Both the position numbers and the translations under genes were made by a program. A stretch of DNA of 64,000 nucleotides, from positions 121,810 through 185,809 of the forward strand of contig NZ_JAJONF010000018.1 in the NCBI RefSeq assembly GCF_021462265.1, read 5' to 3'. This DNA comes from Streptomyces shenzhenensis. Lineage in GTDB: Bacteria; Actinomycetota; Actinomycetes; Streptomycetales; Streptomycetaceae. Below, in pieces: positions 20,327 to 29,692 of this stretch. The notes beneath the pieces were generated by a model. It saw nothing but the letters and a program-made list of their open reading frames with translations. It was not told the origin of the DNA and ran no database searches. The first letter of the stretch is position 1; each line of letters opens with the position of its first letter.

Positions 20327-20425
20327 GAGACTCCTTCGGCTGTACTGCCCGTCCACGGTATCGCCGCCTAGGCTGGGCCCTGCTTCGGGGGCACACAGTG
20401 GACACTCACGCACCTGGGGGATGAC

Positions 20426-21541
20426 ATGTCCGACGACGGCCACGAGCAGAACGGGCACGAGCGCGTGCCGAGCAGGCAGCGCAGGCGGTTCCCGGGGATC
20501 TCCTCGCGTGCGTACGAGCATCCGGCGGACCGTTCGGCGCTGGTGGCGCTGCGCAAGCTCAGCGGCTTCGACGCGGTGTTCAAGGCGCTCAGCGGGCTCC
20601 TTCCGGAGCGGAGTCTCAGGCTGCTGTTCCTGTCCGACTCGGTCCGGGTGTCCGACCAGCAGTTCGCACACCTGAACGACATGCTGCGGGACGCCTGTTA
20701 CATCCTGGACCTGGAGAAGGTCCCGCCGATGTACGTGACGCAGGACCCGCAGCCGAACGCGATGTGCATCGGCCTGGACGAGCCGCTCATCGTGGTGACC
20801 ACGGGACTGGTGGAACTGCTCGACGAGGAGGAGATGCGCGCGGTCGTCGGCCACGAGGTGGGGCACGCCCTGTCCGGGCACTCGGTGTACCGGACGATCC
20901 TGCTGTTCCTGACCAGTCTCGCCCTCAAGGTCGCCTGGATACCGCTGGGGAATCTGGCGATCCTGGCGATCGTGACAGCCCTGCGGGAGTGGTTCCGCAA
21001 GTCGGAGCTGTCCGCGGACCGGGCCGGTCTGCTGGTGGGCCAGGACGTGCGGGCCTCGATGCGCGGACTGATGAAGATCGCGGGCGGCAACCACCTGCAC
21101 GAGATGAACGTGGACGCGTTCCTGCAGCAGGCCGAGGAGTACGAGGCGGGCGGTGACCTGCGCGACTCGGTGCTGAAGATCCTCAACGTACTGCCGCGCT
21201 CGCACCCCTTCACCACGGTCCGCGCGGCCGAGCTGAAGAAGTGGGCCGAGTCCCGTGACCACCAGCGGATCATGGACGGTCACTACCCGCGGCGCACCGA
21301 GGACAAGGACACCTCGGTCGGCGACTCGTTCAAGGAGTCCGCGGCGAGCTACGCCGACGACGTGAAGAGCTCCAAGGACCCGCTGATGAAGCTGGTCACG
21401 GACATCGCGGGCGGGGCGGGCGGACTGGGCGGCCGGGTCAGGCGCGGCTTCGAGGGGTTCACGAGCGCGCCGTCACCGAAGGACGCGTCACCGAAGGACA
21501 CGCCGCCGCAGGACACTCCCCCGCGGGGCGACGAGGAGTAG
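20426..21541 (+). CDS. M48 family zinc metallopeptidase
   Basis: The 371-residue protein has the zinc-binding HEVGH motif at residues 143-147 (EEEMRAVVGHEVGHALSGH), the third ligand region KSELSADRAG, and two hydrophobic segments (TILLFLTSLALKVAWIPLG; NLAILAIVTAL). It resembles HtpX/Ste24-type peptidases but is shorter on membrane segments. The C-terminus is Pro/Asp-rich with tandem PKDxxP-type repeats. A role in protein quality control at the membrane is plausible. Confidence 0.9.
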   Translation: MSDDGHEQNGHERVPSRQRRRFPGISSRAYEHPADRSALVALRKLSGFDAVFKALSGLLPERSLRLLFLSDSVRVSDQQFAHLNDMLRDACYILDLEKVPPMYVTQDPQPNAMCIGLDEPLIVVTTGLVELLDEEEMRAVVGHEVGHALSGHSVYRTILLFLTSLALKVAWIPLGNLAILAIVTALREWFRKSELSADRAGLLVGQDVRASMRGLMKIAGGNHLHEMNVDAFLQQAEEYEAGGDLRDSVLKILNVLPRSHPFTTVRAAELKKWAESRDHQRIMDGHYPRRTEDKDTSVGDSFKESAASYADDVKSSKDPLMKLVTDIAGGAGGLGGRVRRGFEGFTSAPSPKDASPKDTPPQDTPPRGDEE

Positions 21542-21555
21542 ACGACGAGGAGCTG

Positions 21556-22626
21556 TCAGACCTTCGGCTCGGCCGCCGCGGCCAGCGTCCCGCACAGGGC
21601 GGTGGCGCTGTCCGTGGCGAACGGGTCCGTGCCCGCCGGGCCGCCCGCCTTGGCCGTCTGGCCGGCCAGCAGGGGGTGCAGGTGGTCGGCGGCGTCCTCC
21701 GCGCAGGACAGCGGGCCCGCCTGGACGTAGGAGACGACCAGCTGGGTCTGGTGCAGGCGCAGGTCGTCGCGGTCGAAGCGGAAGGTCAGCTCACGGCGGA
21801 CGGTGAACAGCGAGACCTGGGCGCCGGCCGGGGCTCCGGTGGGCCGCAGCGCGTAGACGAAGGTGTGGTCGGCGGTGACCTCCAGGGTGGCCGGGTCGGT
21901 CTCGGCGGCCGTCAGGTTGCCCTGGACACGGATCTTCGGGTCGGCGAGTTCGGCGCGGGTGGGGTCGAAGCGGACCAGCCATCCGGTGAGGGCGTGCCGG
22001 CCGTCCGCCGTGGGGTGGTCGACGCTCTGGTCGAACTGGTCGAGCTGACCGGGGTCGAGCAGCGCCCGCGTGGGCCGCACCTCGCTGCTGTCGAGGACCT
22101 CGGGGTAGAGCGAGGAGCGGACGAGGTAGTCCTTGGCCGTGGTCAGTGCGGTGACCACCTGGCTGTCGGAGAAGTGCGCGGTGCTCCGCGCGGCCGGCAG
22201 CGGTATCCCCTCGGCGCCGACCTCGTACTGCGCGGCGGGGCTGTGCGCGAACAGGGTCTCGGCGTCGGCGGCGCCGGGCACCGTGCCCTGCGGGGAGAGC
22301 GGGATGACGGTCATCCGCAGCGGTTCGACGGGCTGCTGGGCTTCGTCGGTGCCGTAGGGGTGGCGTACGCCCATGTAGATCGCGGTGCCGAAGGCGACCA
22401 GGATCAGCACGACGAGGATCAGGGCCTGCCGGGTGAGGCCCCGGCGCAGGGGCGGGCGACGGCGTACGGCGGGGGCGTGGTCGGTCATGCGTTCGCGCGC
22501 GGAGGACTCCTGGAGGCGGGCAGCCCGGACGAACGATTCGTCGAAGACGACGGATCGGTACTCGTCCTCACCACCCACGGGGCCGCCCTCGGGTGTCCCC
22601 TCAGGTGGGTCTCCTGGCCCGCCCAT
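21556..22626 (-). CDS. Membrane-anchored protein with VVFDESFVRAA motif
   Basis: The 356-residue protein has a cytoplasmic N-terminus containing RSVVFDESFVRAARL, a basic region, one membrane segment (ALILVVLILVAFGTAIYMGV) and a large extracytoplasmic domain of about 270 residues that I do not recognise, with two cysteines near the end (LSCAEDAA; ALCGTL). The next gene upstream on the same strand encodes another membrane protein with nearly the same N-terminal motif, so the two probably work together. They lie at the position of S. coelicolor SCO2583/SCO2584 (recalled; SCO2584 has been linked to the spore-wall complex). Confidence 0.8.
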   Translation of the reverse strand: MGGPGDPPEGTPEGGPVGGEDEYRSVVFDESFVRAARLQESSARERMTDHAPAVRRRPPLRRGLTRQALILVVLILVAFGTAIYMGVRHPYGTDEAQQPVEPLRMTVIPLSPQGTVPGAADAETLFAHSPAAQYEVGAEGIPLPAARSTAHFSDSQVVTALTTAKDYLVRSSLYPEVLDSSEVRPTRALLDPGQLDQFDQSVDHPTADGRHALTGWLVRFDPTRAELADPKIRVQGNLTAAETDPATLEVTADHTFVYALRPTGAPAGAQVSLFTVRRELTFRFDRDDLRLHQTQLVVSYVQAGPLSCAEDAADHLHPLLAGQTAKAGGPAGTDPFATDSATALCGTLAAAAEPKV

Positions 22627-22726
22627 ACTTTCAGAGTAGGTCTCGGGAGCCTCAGGTAAACGCCCTGCTACACGACAACTTCTGACAGGTTCTCACCACG
22701 ACTGCCACCAGGGCGGTCGCGGCCGG

Positions 22727-23311
22727 TCAGGGGGTGCGCGGGAGCGCGGAGGCCGCCGGCTTGGCGGGCTGGGAGTAGTCGGCGGACACCGAGGGCACCG
22801 CCGCGGTGCCCTGTTCCTGGCCGGTGGAGGGGGGCCTGGGCACCTGGTCGCGGCTGCCGCCCGAGGAGGCGCCGCGGTAGACCGCGGCGAAGGCGAGGGC
22901 GACCATGCCGACACCCATGACGACGGCGAGCATCCAGGCGACGGGACGGTGCCAGCGGACGTGTTTGCCGTACGTCCCGGCGGCGCCGTATCCGTCGTCG
23001 AGTCCGTCGGCGTCGTCCAGGTCGTCGAGTTCGCCGGCGTGCCCGAACTCGGGGCCGTCGGAGCCGTAGCTGTCGTCGTAGCGCTCGCCTCTGGCGTGGG
23101 CACGGCGGGCCTCGGCCTCGGAGGCCTCGGCTCTGGCCTGGGCGGCGGCAAGGAGGCGTTCGACGGCGGTCGGCTCGTGGACCACGGCCGCCTTCACGAA
23201 GGCCTCGTCGAAGACCACGGTGTCGAATTCTTCGTCCGACATCCCGTGGTCATGGTCGTCGTCGGGGTCCCAGCCGTCGGAAAACGGCGTGCCCCCCACG
23301 TCCTCCGGCAC
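22727..23311 (-). CDS. Membrane protein with VVFDEAFVKAA motif, SCO2584-like
   Basis: Start GTG at 23311 gives 194 residues; a TTG further upstream is less likely. The N-terminus is very acidic, then comes TVVFDEAFVKAAVVHEPTA, an Ala/Glu-rich helical stretch, an acidic linker (LDDLDDADGLDD), one membrane segment (WMLAVVMGVGMVALAFAAVY) and a short Pro/Ser-rich outside tail. The shared motif with the downstream protein suggests a common binding partner. Function is unknown from sequence alone. Confidence 0.75.
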   Translation of the reverse strand: MPEDVGGTPFSDGWDPDDDHDHGMSDEEFDTVVFDEAFVKAAVVHEPTAVERLLAAAQARAEASEAEARRAHARGERYDDSYGSDGPEFGHAGELDDLDDADGLDDGYGAAGTYGKHVRWHRPVAWMLAVVMGVGMVALAFAAVYRGASSGGSRDQVPRPPSTGQEQGTAAVPSVSADYSQPAKPAASALPRTP

Positions 23312-23491
23312 GGGTCCAGAGTAGACCTGGGGGGTCAATTTGGGCAGACGGTATGGAAATTCATAGGCCGGGTGAGACGCCTCTCACGCCGGTCCCGCGG
23401 CCCGTACGCCCTTCCGCGCGCGCCTACGGCGTGCGTACGGCCTTCCGCGCCCCCTGCCGCGACGGGGCGCCGCCGTCCGGGTGCACGGGCG

Positions 23492-24778
23492 TCAGCGGCG
23501 GATGTGACCGTCGCCGGTGACGATGTACTTGGTGCTGGTCAGCTCCGGCAGGCCCATGGGGCCGCGGGCGTGCAGCTTCTGCGTGGAGATGCCGATCTCG
23601 GCGCCGAAGCCGAACTGGCCGCCGTCGGTGAACCGGGTGGAGGCGTTCACGGCGACGGTGGTGGAGTCGACCAGTTGGGTGAAGCGGCGGGCGGCCTGCT
23701 GTGAGGTGGTGACGATGGCCTCGGTGTGCCCGGAGGTCCACAGCCGGATGTGCTCGACGGCCTTGTCGAGGGAGTCGACGACGGCGGCGGCGATGTCGTA
23801 CGACAGGTACTCGGTCTCCCAGTCCTCCGGGACCGCCTCGACGACGGTCGCCTTGGAGTCCTTGGCGTAGGCGAGGACGCGTTCGTCGGCGTGCACGGTG
23901 ACACCGGCCTCGGCCAGGGCGTCCAGGGCGCGCGGCAGGAACTCGGGGGCGATGTCCTGGTGGACGAGGAGGGTCTCGGCGGCGTTGCAGACGCTGACCC
24001 GCTGCGCCTTGGAGTTGATGAGGATGTCGACGGCCATGTCGATGTCGGCGTGGGCGTCGACGTAGACGTGGCAGTTGCCGGTGCCGGTCTCGATGACCGG
24101 GACCTTCGACTCCATGACGACGGTCTGAATGAGGGAGGCGCCGCCGCGCGGGATGAGGACGTCGACGAGGCCGCGGGCGCGCATCAGCTCGTGGACGGAC
24201 TCGCGGCCCTCGCCGGGCACCAGCTGGATCGCGTCGGCGGGCAGCCCGGCGCCGCCGACGGCGTCGCGCAGGACCCTCACCAGCGCCGTGTTCGACTCGT
24301 AGGCGGAGGCGGAGCCGCGCAGCAGGACCGCGTTGCCGGACTTCAGGCAGAGGGCGGCGGCATCGACGGTGACGTTCGGGCGGGCCTCGTAGATGATGCC
24401 GACGACGCCGAGCGGGACGCGGACCTGGCGCAGGTCGATGCCGTTGGGGAGGGTGGAACCGCGGACGACCTCGCCGACCGGGTCGGGCAGCTTCGCCACG
24501 TCGCGGACGTCGGAGGCGATGGCGCGGACCCGCTCGGGCGTGAGGGTGAGGCGGTCGATGATCGCCTCACTGGTGCCGTTCTCGCGGGCCTTGGCGATGT
24601 CCTTGGCGTTGGCCTCGACGATCTCGCTCGTACGGACCTCCAGGGCGTCCGCGACGGCGAGCAGCGCGTCGTCCTTCACGGCACGCGGCAGCGGCGCGAG
24701 GTCGGCGGCGGCGGCCTTGGCACGGTAGGCGGCCTGGGTGACCGGGGACATGGCGTCGTACGGCGAGAGCGTGGTCAT
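23492..24778 (-). CDS. proA: Gamma-glutamyl phosphate reductase
   Basis: ProA catalyses the second step of proline synthesis, reducing glutamyl-5-phosphate to the semialdehyde with NADPH. Start ATG at 24778 gives 428 residues. Visible hallmarks are VPLGVVGIIYEARPNVT, SGNAVLLRGSASAYESN, ETGTGNCHVYVD, the catalytic Cys in RVSVCNAAETLLVH and HARGPMGLPELTSTKY. proB lies upstream on the same strand with one small gene between them. Confidence 0.98.
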   Translation of the reverse strand: MTTLSPYDAMSPVTQAAYRAKAAAADLAPLPRAVKDDALLAVADALEVRTSEIVEANAKDIAKARENGTSEAIIDRLTLTPERVRAIASDVRDVAKLPDPVGEVVRGSTLPNGIDLRQVRVPLGVVGIIYEARPNVTVDAAALCLKSGNAVLLRGSASAYESNTALVRVLRDAVGGAGLPADAIQLVPGEGRESVHELMRARGLVDVLIPRGGASLIQTVVMESKVPVIETGTGNCHVYVDAHADIDMAVDILINSKAQRVSVCNAAETLLVHQDIAPEFLPRALDALAEAGVTVHADERVLAYAKDSKATVVEAVPEDWETEYLSYDIAAAVVDSLDKAVEHIRLWTSGHTEAIVTTSQQAARRFTQLVDSTTVAVNASTRFTDGGQFGFGAEIGISTQKLHARGPMGLPELTSTKYIVTGDGHIRR

Positions 24779-24877
24779 GAGGGAAGGGTAGTGCGCCCCG
24801 GCCGGCCGTTCACGCGTCATCCCACACCGCGAGACGTGGCGCAAAACGGGTGAATACCGGCCGGTGCCGGGGCGGTG

Positions 24878-25306
24878 TCAGAAGGGGTGGATGCCGACCG
24901 GTGTGGCGGGCGGCGGGCCGTGGCCCTCGGCGATCCGCTGATGGTAGGTGGCGCGGTCGATGACCTCGAGACCGACGATCTCCCAAGCCGGCAGACCGGC
25001 GGTCTGGCGGTGCTCGCCCCACAGGCGCAGGGCGACGGCGGCGGCGTCGTGGAGGTCGCGGGCCTCTTCCCAGTAGCGGATCTCGGCGTGGTCGCAGGCG
25101 TAGCGGCTGGTGAGGAGGAACGGGTGGTCGTGGGCCAGTTGTTCGAGTCCGCGGCGCAGTTCCGGCAGGGGGACATCGGCACCGCACACGCTGAGGGTGA
25201 CGTGCCACAGGCGTGGCAGGTCCTTCGGCTCCTCGTAGGTGTCCCCGGCCGCGACGCTCGTCAGAGCACCGCGGGAGGCCGCAGCCCCAGGGCGCACTCG
25301 TCTCAC
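24878..25306 (-). CDS. Conserved hypothetical protein between proB and proA
   Basis: The protein has 142 residues from a GTG start. It is soluble, with repeated His residues (LWHVTLSVCGAD; LAHDHPFLLTSRYACDHAE) and an aromatic C-terminal half (YWEEARDLHDAA; YHQRIAEGHGPPPATPVGIHPF). I do not recognise the family. Similar ORFs sit between proB and proA in other Streptomyces (recalled synteny). Confidence 0.8.
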   Translation of the reverse strand: MRRVRPGAAASRGALTSVAAGDTYEEPKDLPRLWHVTLSVCGADVPLPELRRGLEQLAHDHPFLLTSRYACDHAEIRYWEEARDLHDAAAVALRLWGEHRQTAGLPAWEIVGLEVIDRATYHQRIAEGHGPPPATPVGIHPF

Positions 25307-25429
25307 GACGGTCTCCTTCAGCTGTGCTCGTGCGGAACGTGGTCCTGAGACAAAGTTGAGCAGGCCGCAAGGGTTCGTGTGGCGGTTTTACGGAACGTCC
25401 CCCACCGGGGTCCGTCGTAACGTCCTGTT

Positions 25430-26557
25430 TTACGGGTGCAGGATCACCAGGTCGTCCCTGTGTACGACCTCGCGTTCGTACGCGGGGCCCAGTTCCCGTG
25501 CCAGCTCCCTGGTCGAGCGCCCGATCAGCTGGGGGATCTCCTTGGCGTCGAAACTGACGAGCCCGCGGGCCACCGCGTGTCCGCCGGTGTCACGGAGTTC
25601 GACCGGGTCACCGGCGGCGAACTCGCCCTCCACGGCGGCGATCCCGGCCGGCAGCAGCGACTTGCGGCCCTCGACGATCGCGCGGACGGCGCCGTCGTCG
25701 AGGGTGAGCGAGCCCTGCGGGGTGGAGGCGTGCTGAAGCCACAGGAGGCGGTCTGCGGACCGTTTGCCGGTGGGGTGGAAGTAGGTGCCGGTGTCAGCAC
25801 CGGAGAGCGCGTCGGCGGCGTGCACGGCGCTCGTGAGGACCACCGGGATGCCCGCGGCGGCGGCGATCCTGGCGGCCTCGACCTTGGTGACCATCCCGCC
25901 GGTGCCGACACCCGCCTTCCCGGCGCTGCCGATCTCGACGCCCGCAAGGTCCTCGGGACGCTTCACCTCCGCTATCCGCGAGGTGCCGGGCCTGCTGGGG
26001 TCGCCGTCGTAGACGCCGTCGACGTCGGAGAGCAGGACCAGCAGGTCGGCGTGGACGAGATGGGCGACGAGGGCGGCGAGTCGGTCGTTGTCGCCGAAGC
26101 GGATCTCGTCGGTGGCGACGGTGTCGTTCTCGTTGACGACCGGCAGCGCGCCCATCGCGAGCAGTTTGTCGAGGGTGCGGGAGGCGTTGCGGTGGTGGGC
26201 GCGGCGGCTCATGTCGTCGGAGGTGAGCAGGACCTGTCCGACGCGGACGGCGTAGCGGGCGAAGGAGGCGGTGTAGCGGGCGACGAGCAGGCCCTGGCCG
26301 ACGCTGGCGGCGGCCTGCTGGCGGGCCAGGTCCCGGGGGCGGCGGCGCAGGCCGAGCGGGGCGAGTCCGGCGGCGATGGCACCGGAGGAGACGAGGACGA
26401 TCTCCCTCGCTCCCTCGCCGCGGCTCTTGGCCAGGACGTCGACGAGCGCGTCGACCCGGTCGGCGTCCAGGCCCCCGGAGGCGGTGGTCAGTGAGGAGGA
26501 GCCCACCTTGACGACGATCCTGCGGGCCTCGCCGACGGCCTGCCTAGCCCTTGCCAC
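25430..26557 (-). CDS. proB: Glutamate 5-kinase
   Basis: ProB phosphorylates glutamate in the first step of proline synthesis and is normally feedback-inhibited by proline. Start GTG at 26557 gives 375 residues. The amino acid kinase domain (RIVVKVGSSSLT, VLVSSGAIAAGL, PVVNENDTV, LLSDVDGVYDGDP, GTGGMVTKVEAA) is followed by a C-terminal PUA domain (KSLLPAGIAAVEGEF...). In many bacteria it follows obg directly; here about 9 kb of wall-polymer genes separate the two. Confidence 0.98.
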   Translation of the reverse strand: MARARQAVGEARRIVVKVGSSSLTTASGGLDADRVDALVDVLAKSRGEGAREIVLVSSGAIAAGLAPLGLRRRPRDLARQQAAASVGQGLLVARYTASFARYAVRVGQVLLTSDDMSRRAHHRNASRTLDKLLAMGALPVVNENDTVATDEIRFGDNDRLAALVAHLVHADLLVLLSDVDGVYDGDPSRPGTSRIAEVKRPEDLAGVEIGSAGKAGVGTGGMVTKVEAARIAAAAGIPVVLTSAVHAADALSGADTGTYFHPTGKRSADRLLWLQHASTPQGSLTLDDGAVRAIVEGRKSLLPAGIAAVEGEFAAGDPVELRDTGGHAVARGLVSFDAKEIPQLIGRSTRELARELGPAYEREVVHRDDLVILHP

Positions 26558-26802
26558 GTCCTGTCCCCACTTCCTTGCGCGTGGCAGCAATCTACGCGAA
26601 GGGGACCGATGGCAGCCCGGCCGTCCAGCCTCCGGACAGGCCCCGGCCCAGTGCAGGACCGGCGATCGGCAGGCGATCGACAGAACAGTGCGTGACGGTT
26701 CGCACACTTACCGCACTTGGCAAAAAGGTTGTGTTGACTGTCTATGGAAAACGAAACGAACTCAAAGTTAATTTGAAGTTTGTGTCATCTAAAGATCGCC
26801 GC
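26558..26802 (+). promoter_or_regulatory. AT-rich upstream region of pyruvyl transferase gene
   Basis: The last 100 bp before the pyruvyl transferase start is conspicuously AT-rich for this genome (AAAGTTAATTTGAAGTTTG at 26763-26781) and contains TTGACT (26731-26736) as a possible -35. A TCATCTAAAGA block at 26784-26794 recurs as TCATCTAAGA upstream of the glycosyltransferase gene at 29428. Confidence 0.35.
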
Positions 26803-28200
26803 ATGAAGCGCATCCTCCTCCGGTCGGGAAAGAGTCCCTACGACGTCGTCGCCATCGAGGAGGCCCTGCACCGGGACGTCATCGCCACCAACTCGGGCAA
26901 CCTGATCTTCAGCGATGCCGCCCACAAGATCCTTGAGGCGCCGGGCGCCGAGGTCGTCTCGAACGGCATACCCTCCGACGTCTCCGCCGCCGCACGCATC
27001 AACGAGGAGTACGACGCCTTCGTCGTTCCGCTCGCCAACGCCTTCCGGCCCTCCTTCGAGAGCGCGTTGAAACGGATGACCCGGCTGATCTCGAAGCTGA
27101 GGATCCCGGTGGTCGTGCTGGGCGTCGGCGCGCAGACCGGGGTGAGCTACAACCCGGAACGGCTCAAGCGGATGGAGCCGACCGTGCGGGAGTTCTGCGC
27201 GGCCGTGCTGGAGCGCAGTGCGTCGATCGGCGTGCGGGGCGAGTTCACCGAGCAGTACCTGCGGGACATGGGCTTCAAGGACGTCGAGGTCATCGGCTGC
27301 CCTTCGCTGTTCATGTACGGGGAGCGGCTCACGGTGGACAAGAAGGCGCTGGAGCTGACACCGCAGTCGCGGATCGCGATCAACGGCTCGCACAGCGCCG
27401 TACGCGCGCAGGGCCTGGGCCGGATCATCACGCGCACCCACGAGCGCTATCCGCATCTGCGTTTCGTCGGCCAGAACCTCAGTGACGCACGGCAGTTGCA
27501 CTGGCGGGACCTGTCGGATCCGAACTCCGCGGTGACCGGGATGCCGACGCACCCGGACCATCCGATGTTCCGCGAGGACAAGGTGCGGGTCTACGTCGAC
27601 CCGTTCACCTGGATCAACGATCTGCGCTCCTTCGACTTCTCCTTCGGTTCGCGCATCCACGGCAACATCGCGGCGCTGCTGGCCGGCACGCCGGCCACCG
27701 TGCTGTGCGGTGACTCGCGGACGCTGGAACTGTGCCGTTACTTCGAGATCCCGCACCGGCGGCTGGACCAGGCGGTGAAGCACCCCGAGTCGGCGGATCC
27801 GGCGAAGCTGTACGCGGAGGCCGACTTCGGCGGACTGGTCGGCGGCCACCGGGAGCGTTTCGAACGGTTCACCGGGTTCCTCGACAAGAACGGGCTGGAG
27901 AACACCTTCACGCACGGCGACGGCGGCGCGGCCTTCGAGGAGCGGATGCGGACACTGGCGTTCCCGCCGGGAATCCGCCCCTGGAACGACGCGGACGTCG
28001 CCTCGCTCACCTCGCGGTTCGGCTGGCTGCACAACCGTATCGACGAACTGTCCCTGGACAACGCCCGACTGGAGAAGGAGCTCGGGCGTGCCGGGGCCCG
28101 CGCCGGCAAGGCGGCCGCCGCGCCGCCGGCCTCGGTCTACCGGCGGGCCCGGCGAGCCGTGGGCAGGCCGATCCGCCGGGCACTGGGGTCGGGCGGATAG
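26803..28200 (+). CDS. Polysaccharide pyruvyl transferase family protein
   Basis: Start ATG at 26803 (MKRILLRSGKSPYDVV) gives 465 residues; the open frame upstream is AT-rich non-coding sequence. The family domain (CsaB-like) shows IPVVVLGVGAQTG, SIGVRGEFTEQYLRDMG, VIGCPSLFMYG and the nucleotide/pyruvate-binding FSFGSRIHGNIAALLAGTP. A helical C-terminal tail follows (DELSLDNARLEKELGRAG). Such enzymes add pyruvate ketals from PEP to wall sugars, conferring negative charge. Its location next to teichoic-acid-type genes suggests the polymer made here is pyruvylated. Confidence 0.9.
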   Translation: MKRILLRSGKSPYDVVAIEEALHRDVIATNSGNLIFSDAAHKILEAPGAEVVSNGIPSDVSAAARINEEYDAFVVPLANAFRPSFESALKRMTRLISKLRIPVVVLGVGAQTGVSYNPERLKRMEPTVREFCAAVLERSASIGVRGEFTEQYLRDMGFKDVEVIGCPSLFMYGERLTVDKKALELTPQSRIAINGSHSAVRAQGLGRIITRTHERYPHLRFVGQNLSDARQLHWRDLSDPNSAVTGMPTHPDHPMFREDKVRVYVDPFTWINDLRSFDFSFGSRIHGNIAALLAGTPATVLCGDSRTLELCRYFEIPHRRLDQAVKHPESADPAKLYAEADFGGLVGGHRERFERFTGFLDKNGLENTFTHGDGGAAFEERMRTLAFPPGIRPWNDADVASLTSRFGWLHNRIDELSLDNARLEKELGRAGARAGKAAAAPPASVYRRARRAVGRPIRRALGSGG

Positions 28201-28213
28201 CCGCCCGACCGGT

Positions 28214-29428
28214 TCAGGCGGCCGCTGCCTTCACGTCCCGGGTCGGCAGCGACCGGCGCAGTTTGCGCAGCGCGCGCCGCAGGAAGGTGTTGGCGGCCTC
28301 CTCGCGGTAGCCCTGGACAGCGCGGGCCTCGCGGGGTTCGGCGAGGTAGACCCAGTCGGGGAGGCCGGCCGCCTTGGAACGGAAGTGCGGGTAGCCGAGG
28401 TAGACGCAGGTGCCGCGCTTCTCCAGGACCGGGGTGGGCTCCTTCTTGGCCTGTACGAACTCGATGACGTCCGGGAGGAGTTCGGTGCGCCGGACGGCGA
28501 CCAGGTGCAGCTGGAGCCGCTCGTGGACCCTGAGGCGGCGGGCCACCTCGGGGTTCCAGTAAGCGTCCATCAGAGGCCTGGCGAGTTCCAGTTTGTGCTG
28601 CCGCACCTCGTCGGTGTCCTTGAGGAACTTGGGGCCGAACTGCGGAAGCAGCGTGACCTTGAACGGCCGGACCATGAGGCTGTCGCGCCGCGGCCCGGGC
28701 GGGACCATTTCGGCGATCAGGTTCATCAGAGCGCGCGCGGAGTCGAAGCGGAGGGTGTAGCTGCCGCTCTTGGTGACGTGTTTGCCGTCCTCGCGGCCGA
28801 CGAGGTAGTAGCAGGGGTAGTCGGCGACCACGGAGACGCCGTCGGCGCGCAGGTAGGCCTCCATGGTGAACAGCGCGTCCTCGCCGGTCCACAGGGACTC
28901 GTCGAACCGCATGCCGTGCCGTTCCAGCAGGGTGCGGCGGAAGAGTTTCTGCGCGCTGAGCGCGAACTTGATGTTGGAGGAGAAGACGTCGGTGCGGCCG
29001 AGGGTCTTGCCCCACATCGACTGCGGTCCTTTGCGGTTGATCCCCTCGACCTTCCCGAGGACCACGTCGGTGCCGTTCGTGTCGGCCATGGCGACCATGC
29101 GTTCCAGGGCCTCGTCGCCGAGACGGTCGTCGGCGTCCAGGAAGAACACGTAGCGGCCGGCCGCCTTGGCAAGGCCGACGTTGCGCGGGCCGCTGGGGCC
29201 GCCGGAGTTCGCCTGGCGGATGACGATCACCGTCATGGCGGCGCGGGCCGCGAACTCCTCCAGGCACTCCCCCGTGCCGTCGGTGGAGCCGTCGTCGACA
29301 GCGATGACCTCCACGCGTGCCGGGTCGAGGGTCTGGCGCTCCACGGAGGCCAGGCACTCGACCAGGTACGGCATCGCTTCGTACGCCCCGATGATCACGG
29401 TCACATCAGGCTGCGCAACGACGGTCAC
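28214..29428 (-). CDS. TarS-like family 2 glycosyltransferase
   Basis: Start GTG at 29428 has a strong AGGGGGA site. The GT-A domain shows VTVIIGAYEAMPYL, VIAVDDGSTDGTGE, NSGGPSGPRNVGLAKAAGRY and the metal-binding FFLDADD, followed by KVEGINRKGPQSMWG and WTGEDALFTMEAYLRA. These stretches closely resemble S. aureus TarS/TarP, which add GlcNAc to poly(ribitol-phosphate). At 404 residues it lacks TarS's long C-terminal trimerisation part. It converges on the pyruvyl transferase gene, with 13 bp between. Confidence 0.9.
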   Translation of the reverse strand: MTVVAQPDVTVIIGAYEAMPYLVECLASVERQTLDPARVEVIAVDDGSTDGTGECLEEFAARAAMTVIVIRQANSGGPSGPRNVGLAKAAGRYVFFLDADDRLGDEALERMVAMADTNGTDVVLGKVEGINRKGPQSMWGKTLGRTDVFSSNIKFALSAQKLFRRTLLERHGMRFDESLWTGEDALFTMEAYLRADGVSVVADYPCYYLVGREDGKHVTKSGSYTLRFDSARALMNLIAEMVPPGPRRDSLMVRPFKVTLLPQFGPKFLKDTDEVRQHKLELARPLMDAYWNPEVARRLRVHERLQLHLVAVRRTELLPDVIEFVQAKKEPTPVLEKRGTCVYLGYPHFRSKAAGLPDWVYLAEPREARAVQGYREEAANTFLRRALRKLRRSLPTRDVKAAAA

Positions 29429-29632
29429 GTTTCCCCCTAGTCAATGGTGCGTTCCCCCTGCGTCACCTCGATCGCAACGTCTTAGATGACTGATCGACGC
29501 GACTGGTTGCCTTCGAGTACGCACTCAGTGGCCCAGCTCACATGACGAACGGACAGCCGGGTGGTGTACAGCGGGTTACACCGGACAGTACGGGCGCGCG
29601 GTAAGAGACGCTCAACCCGGACGGCGAAGCAT

Positions 29633-29680
29633 AGGTAAGAAGAAGGCCACGCATTGCTAAGCAGAGGTAAGAAGAAGGCC
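29633..29680 (+). repeat. Two 16-bp direct repeats AGGTAAGAAGAAGGCC
   Basis: Identical copies occupy 29633-29648 and 29665-29680, 32 bp apart (three helical turns), in the AT-richer gap between the polymerase and glycosyltransferase genes. They could be regulator-binding sites or leftovers of duplication. Confidence 0.6.
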
Positions 29681-29692
29681 CCGTAAAGCCGG

